A DNA stretch of 41,703 nucleotides. Origin: Candidatus Methanoperedens sp. Lineage in GTDB: Archaea; Halobacteriota; Methanosarcinia; Methanosarcinales; Methanoperedenaceae. Location: positions 1 to 41,703 of the forward strand of contig JAPZAP010000132.1 of the NCBI GenBank assembly GCA_027460585.1. Direction: 5' to 3'. Below, in pieces: positions 41,198-41,703 of the stretch. The notes under the pieces are model-generated. The model worked only from the letters and a program-made list of their open reading frames with translations, had not been told where the DNA came from and ran no database searches. Within the stretch, counting starts at the first letter, position 1. Every line of letters begins with the position of its first letter. Made by a program: the position numbers and the translations under genes.

Positions 41198-41461
41198 TTA
41201 GATTGCTTCCGCAAGTTGTTTGGAAAGTAGTTCGTTTGCCAGAGAACTTGCAGACACCCCTTTTTTCCTGGCGCTTTCCTGGAGTATCTCGGCAATTTGC
41301 ATATCTACCTCCAACAGAAAATGTCTCTTTTGAACATCTACTTCCACTTCAATTTCCTCAAGATTATCGAGGTAGTCTGTGCTATCATGATTATCCCAGA
41401 AATCTGCTGCTTCCTCGTATGTTTTGAATTCTTCAGGTATTTTCTCAATTTTTTTTGGCAT
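41198..41461 (-). CDS. CopG/ribbon-helix-helix antitoxin-like protein
   Basis: An 87-residue protein with the BrnA/CopG-type lead EEFKTYEEAADFWDNHDSTD, an acidic middle (LEEIEVEVDVQKR) and a C-terminal ribbon-helix-helix-like LLEVDMQIAEILQESARKKG, then ASSLANELLSKQL. It is the intact relative of the frameshifted gene at 16779. Two such genes at either end of the glycan island, both next to interspersed repeats, are notable. No toxin gene is visible beside it, though about 140 bases upstream there is a transposon-type gene. Confidence 0.75.
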   Translation of the reverse strand: MPKKIEKIPEEFKTYEEAADFWDNHDSTDYLDNLEEIEVEVDVQKRHFLLEVDMQIAEILQESARKKGVSASSLANELLSKQLAEAI

Positions 41462-41605
41462 GGTAATATTTCCGTTCTTTATCTGTCATCTCTCTCGCAG
41501 ATATTATCAATCCAGTATTATATGATTTATATACGAAAACTATAAAAAGATATCGACCTGCGGGGCTGTGGGACAAAATTGAAAGATACCCTCTCATTCA
41601 AACAA

Positions 41606-41703
41606 TCAGTCCTTTAGAACAATAACGAATACTCTTTTACCTATGTGCTTTTTTTGAGCATCTATTTTGGCACCATTTCCATAAGGTGTAACTTTTTTCT
41701 CAT
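41606..41703 (-). CDS. DUF2080 family transposon-encoded protein, 3' end only
   Basis: A partial gene running off the right end of the window. The last 31 codons read EKKVTPYGNGAKIDAQKKHI followed by GKRVFVIVLKD and a TGA at 41606-41608. This matches the C-terminal half of DUF2080 proteins (TPFGNSAxVxxPKxxIGKxVxVIV), short AbrB-like proteins often carried with archaeal insertion sequences. It hints that a mobile element lies just beyond the window. Confidence 0.6.
   Translation of the reverse strand, partial: EKKVTPYGNGAKIDAQKKHIGKRVFVIVLKD

Noticed and set aside
40662-41295. ORFs of 136 and 153 codons on the minus strand
   Set aside because: They consist of the interspersed repeat and CACAGAG-type words read as protein; the same words give unrelated frames elsewhere in the window.
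1-41703. tRNA, rRNA or known riboswitch
   Set aside because: No cloverleaf, rRNA core sequence or recognised riboswitch element was found when reading the gaps; a covariance-model search would be needed to exclude small RNAs.

Overview
The window looks like a chromosomal piece of a methane-metabolising archaeon, most likely a cytochrome-rich Methanosarcinales relative of the Methanoperedens (ANME-2d) type. The grounds are a complete formylmethanofuran dehydrogenase operon (fwdDBAC), a DUF356-like protein typical of methanogens, an XPD/Rad3 helicase, a TRAM protein, archaeal TATA-like promoters, and several secreted multiheme c-type cytochromes rich in N-glycosylation sequons. The genus is an inference; no rRNA or tRNA gene was found.

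Layout. (1) 1-7.6 kb is core housekeeping: TRAM protein, XPD-family helicase, DUF356-like protein, fwdDBAC. (2) 7.7-13.4 kb is a compact + strand cluster: a 5-heme, a 6-heme and an 8-heme secreted cytochrome, a membrane-anchored beta-rich protein, a dedicated Sec11-like signal peptidase, a polytopic membrane protein and a cupredoxin-like protein lacking Cys. The first cytochrome has its own promoter region with helical-turn-spaced repeats and is followed by a terminator-like hairpin; the last four genes overlap each other. The 6-heme cytochrome and the cupredoxin-like protein share a C-terminal tail motif (FTLYxI). I consider this the best candidate for an undescribed system: an extracellular electron conduit with its own export and anchoring parts. 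(3) 13.5-15.6 kb holds a small membrane protein, an inverted-repeat element between two direct repeats, bioY and a decayed gene. (4) 15.7-41.2 kb is a surface-glycan island. It has genes fitting UDP-GlcNAc3NAcA / ManNAc3NAcA synthesis (WecB/WbpI-, WecC/WbpA-, WbpB-, WbpE- and WbpD-like), glycosyltransferases, a PIG-L deacetylase, WbqC, a methyltransferase, a Wzx-type flippase and a polytopic polymerase/GT-C-like protein.

The glycan island is a mosaic. Its middle (about 23.4-33.7 kb) is visibly AT-richer than its edges. Both edges carry one interspersed repeat family (about 17.2-19.2 kb, and 40.8-41.1 kb on the other strand). Many genes are broken: a frameshifted epimerase, a truncated and frameshifted WecB, a truncated polysaccharide deacetylase with a second fossil copy, amputated GT4 starts inside a 314-bp duplication, a PIN/UDP-sugar-dehydrogenase chimera, and damaged toxin-antitoxin-like genes. 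This points to repeated recombination, as expected for a locus setting the cell-surface glycan. The link between the glycan genes and the sequon-rich cytochromes is inference.
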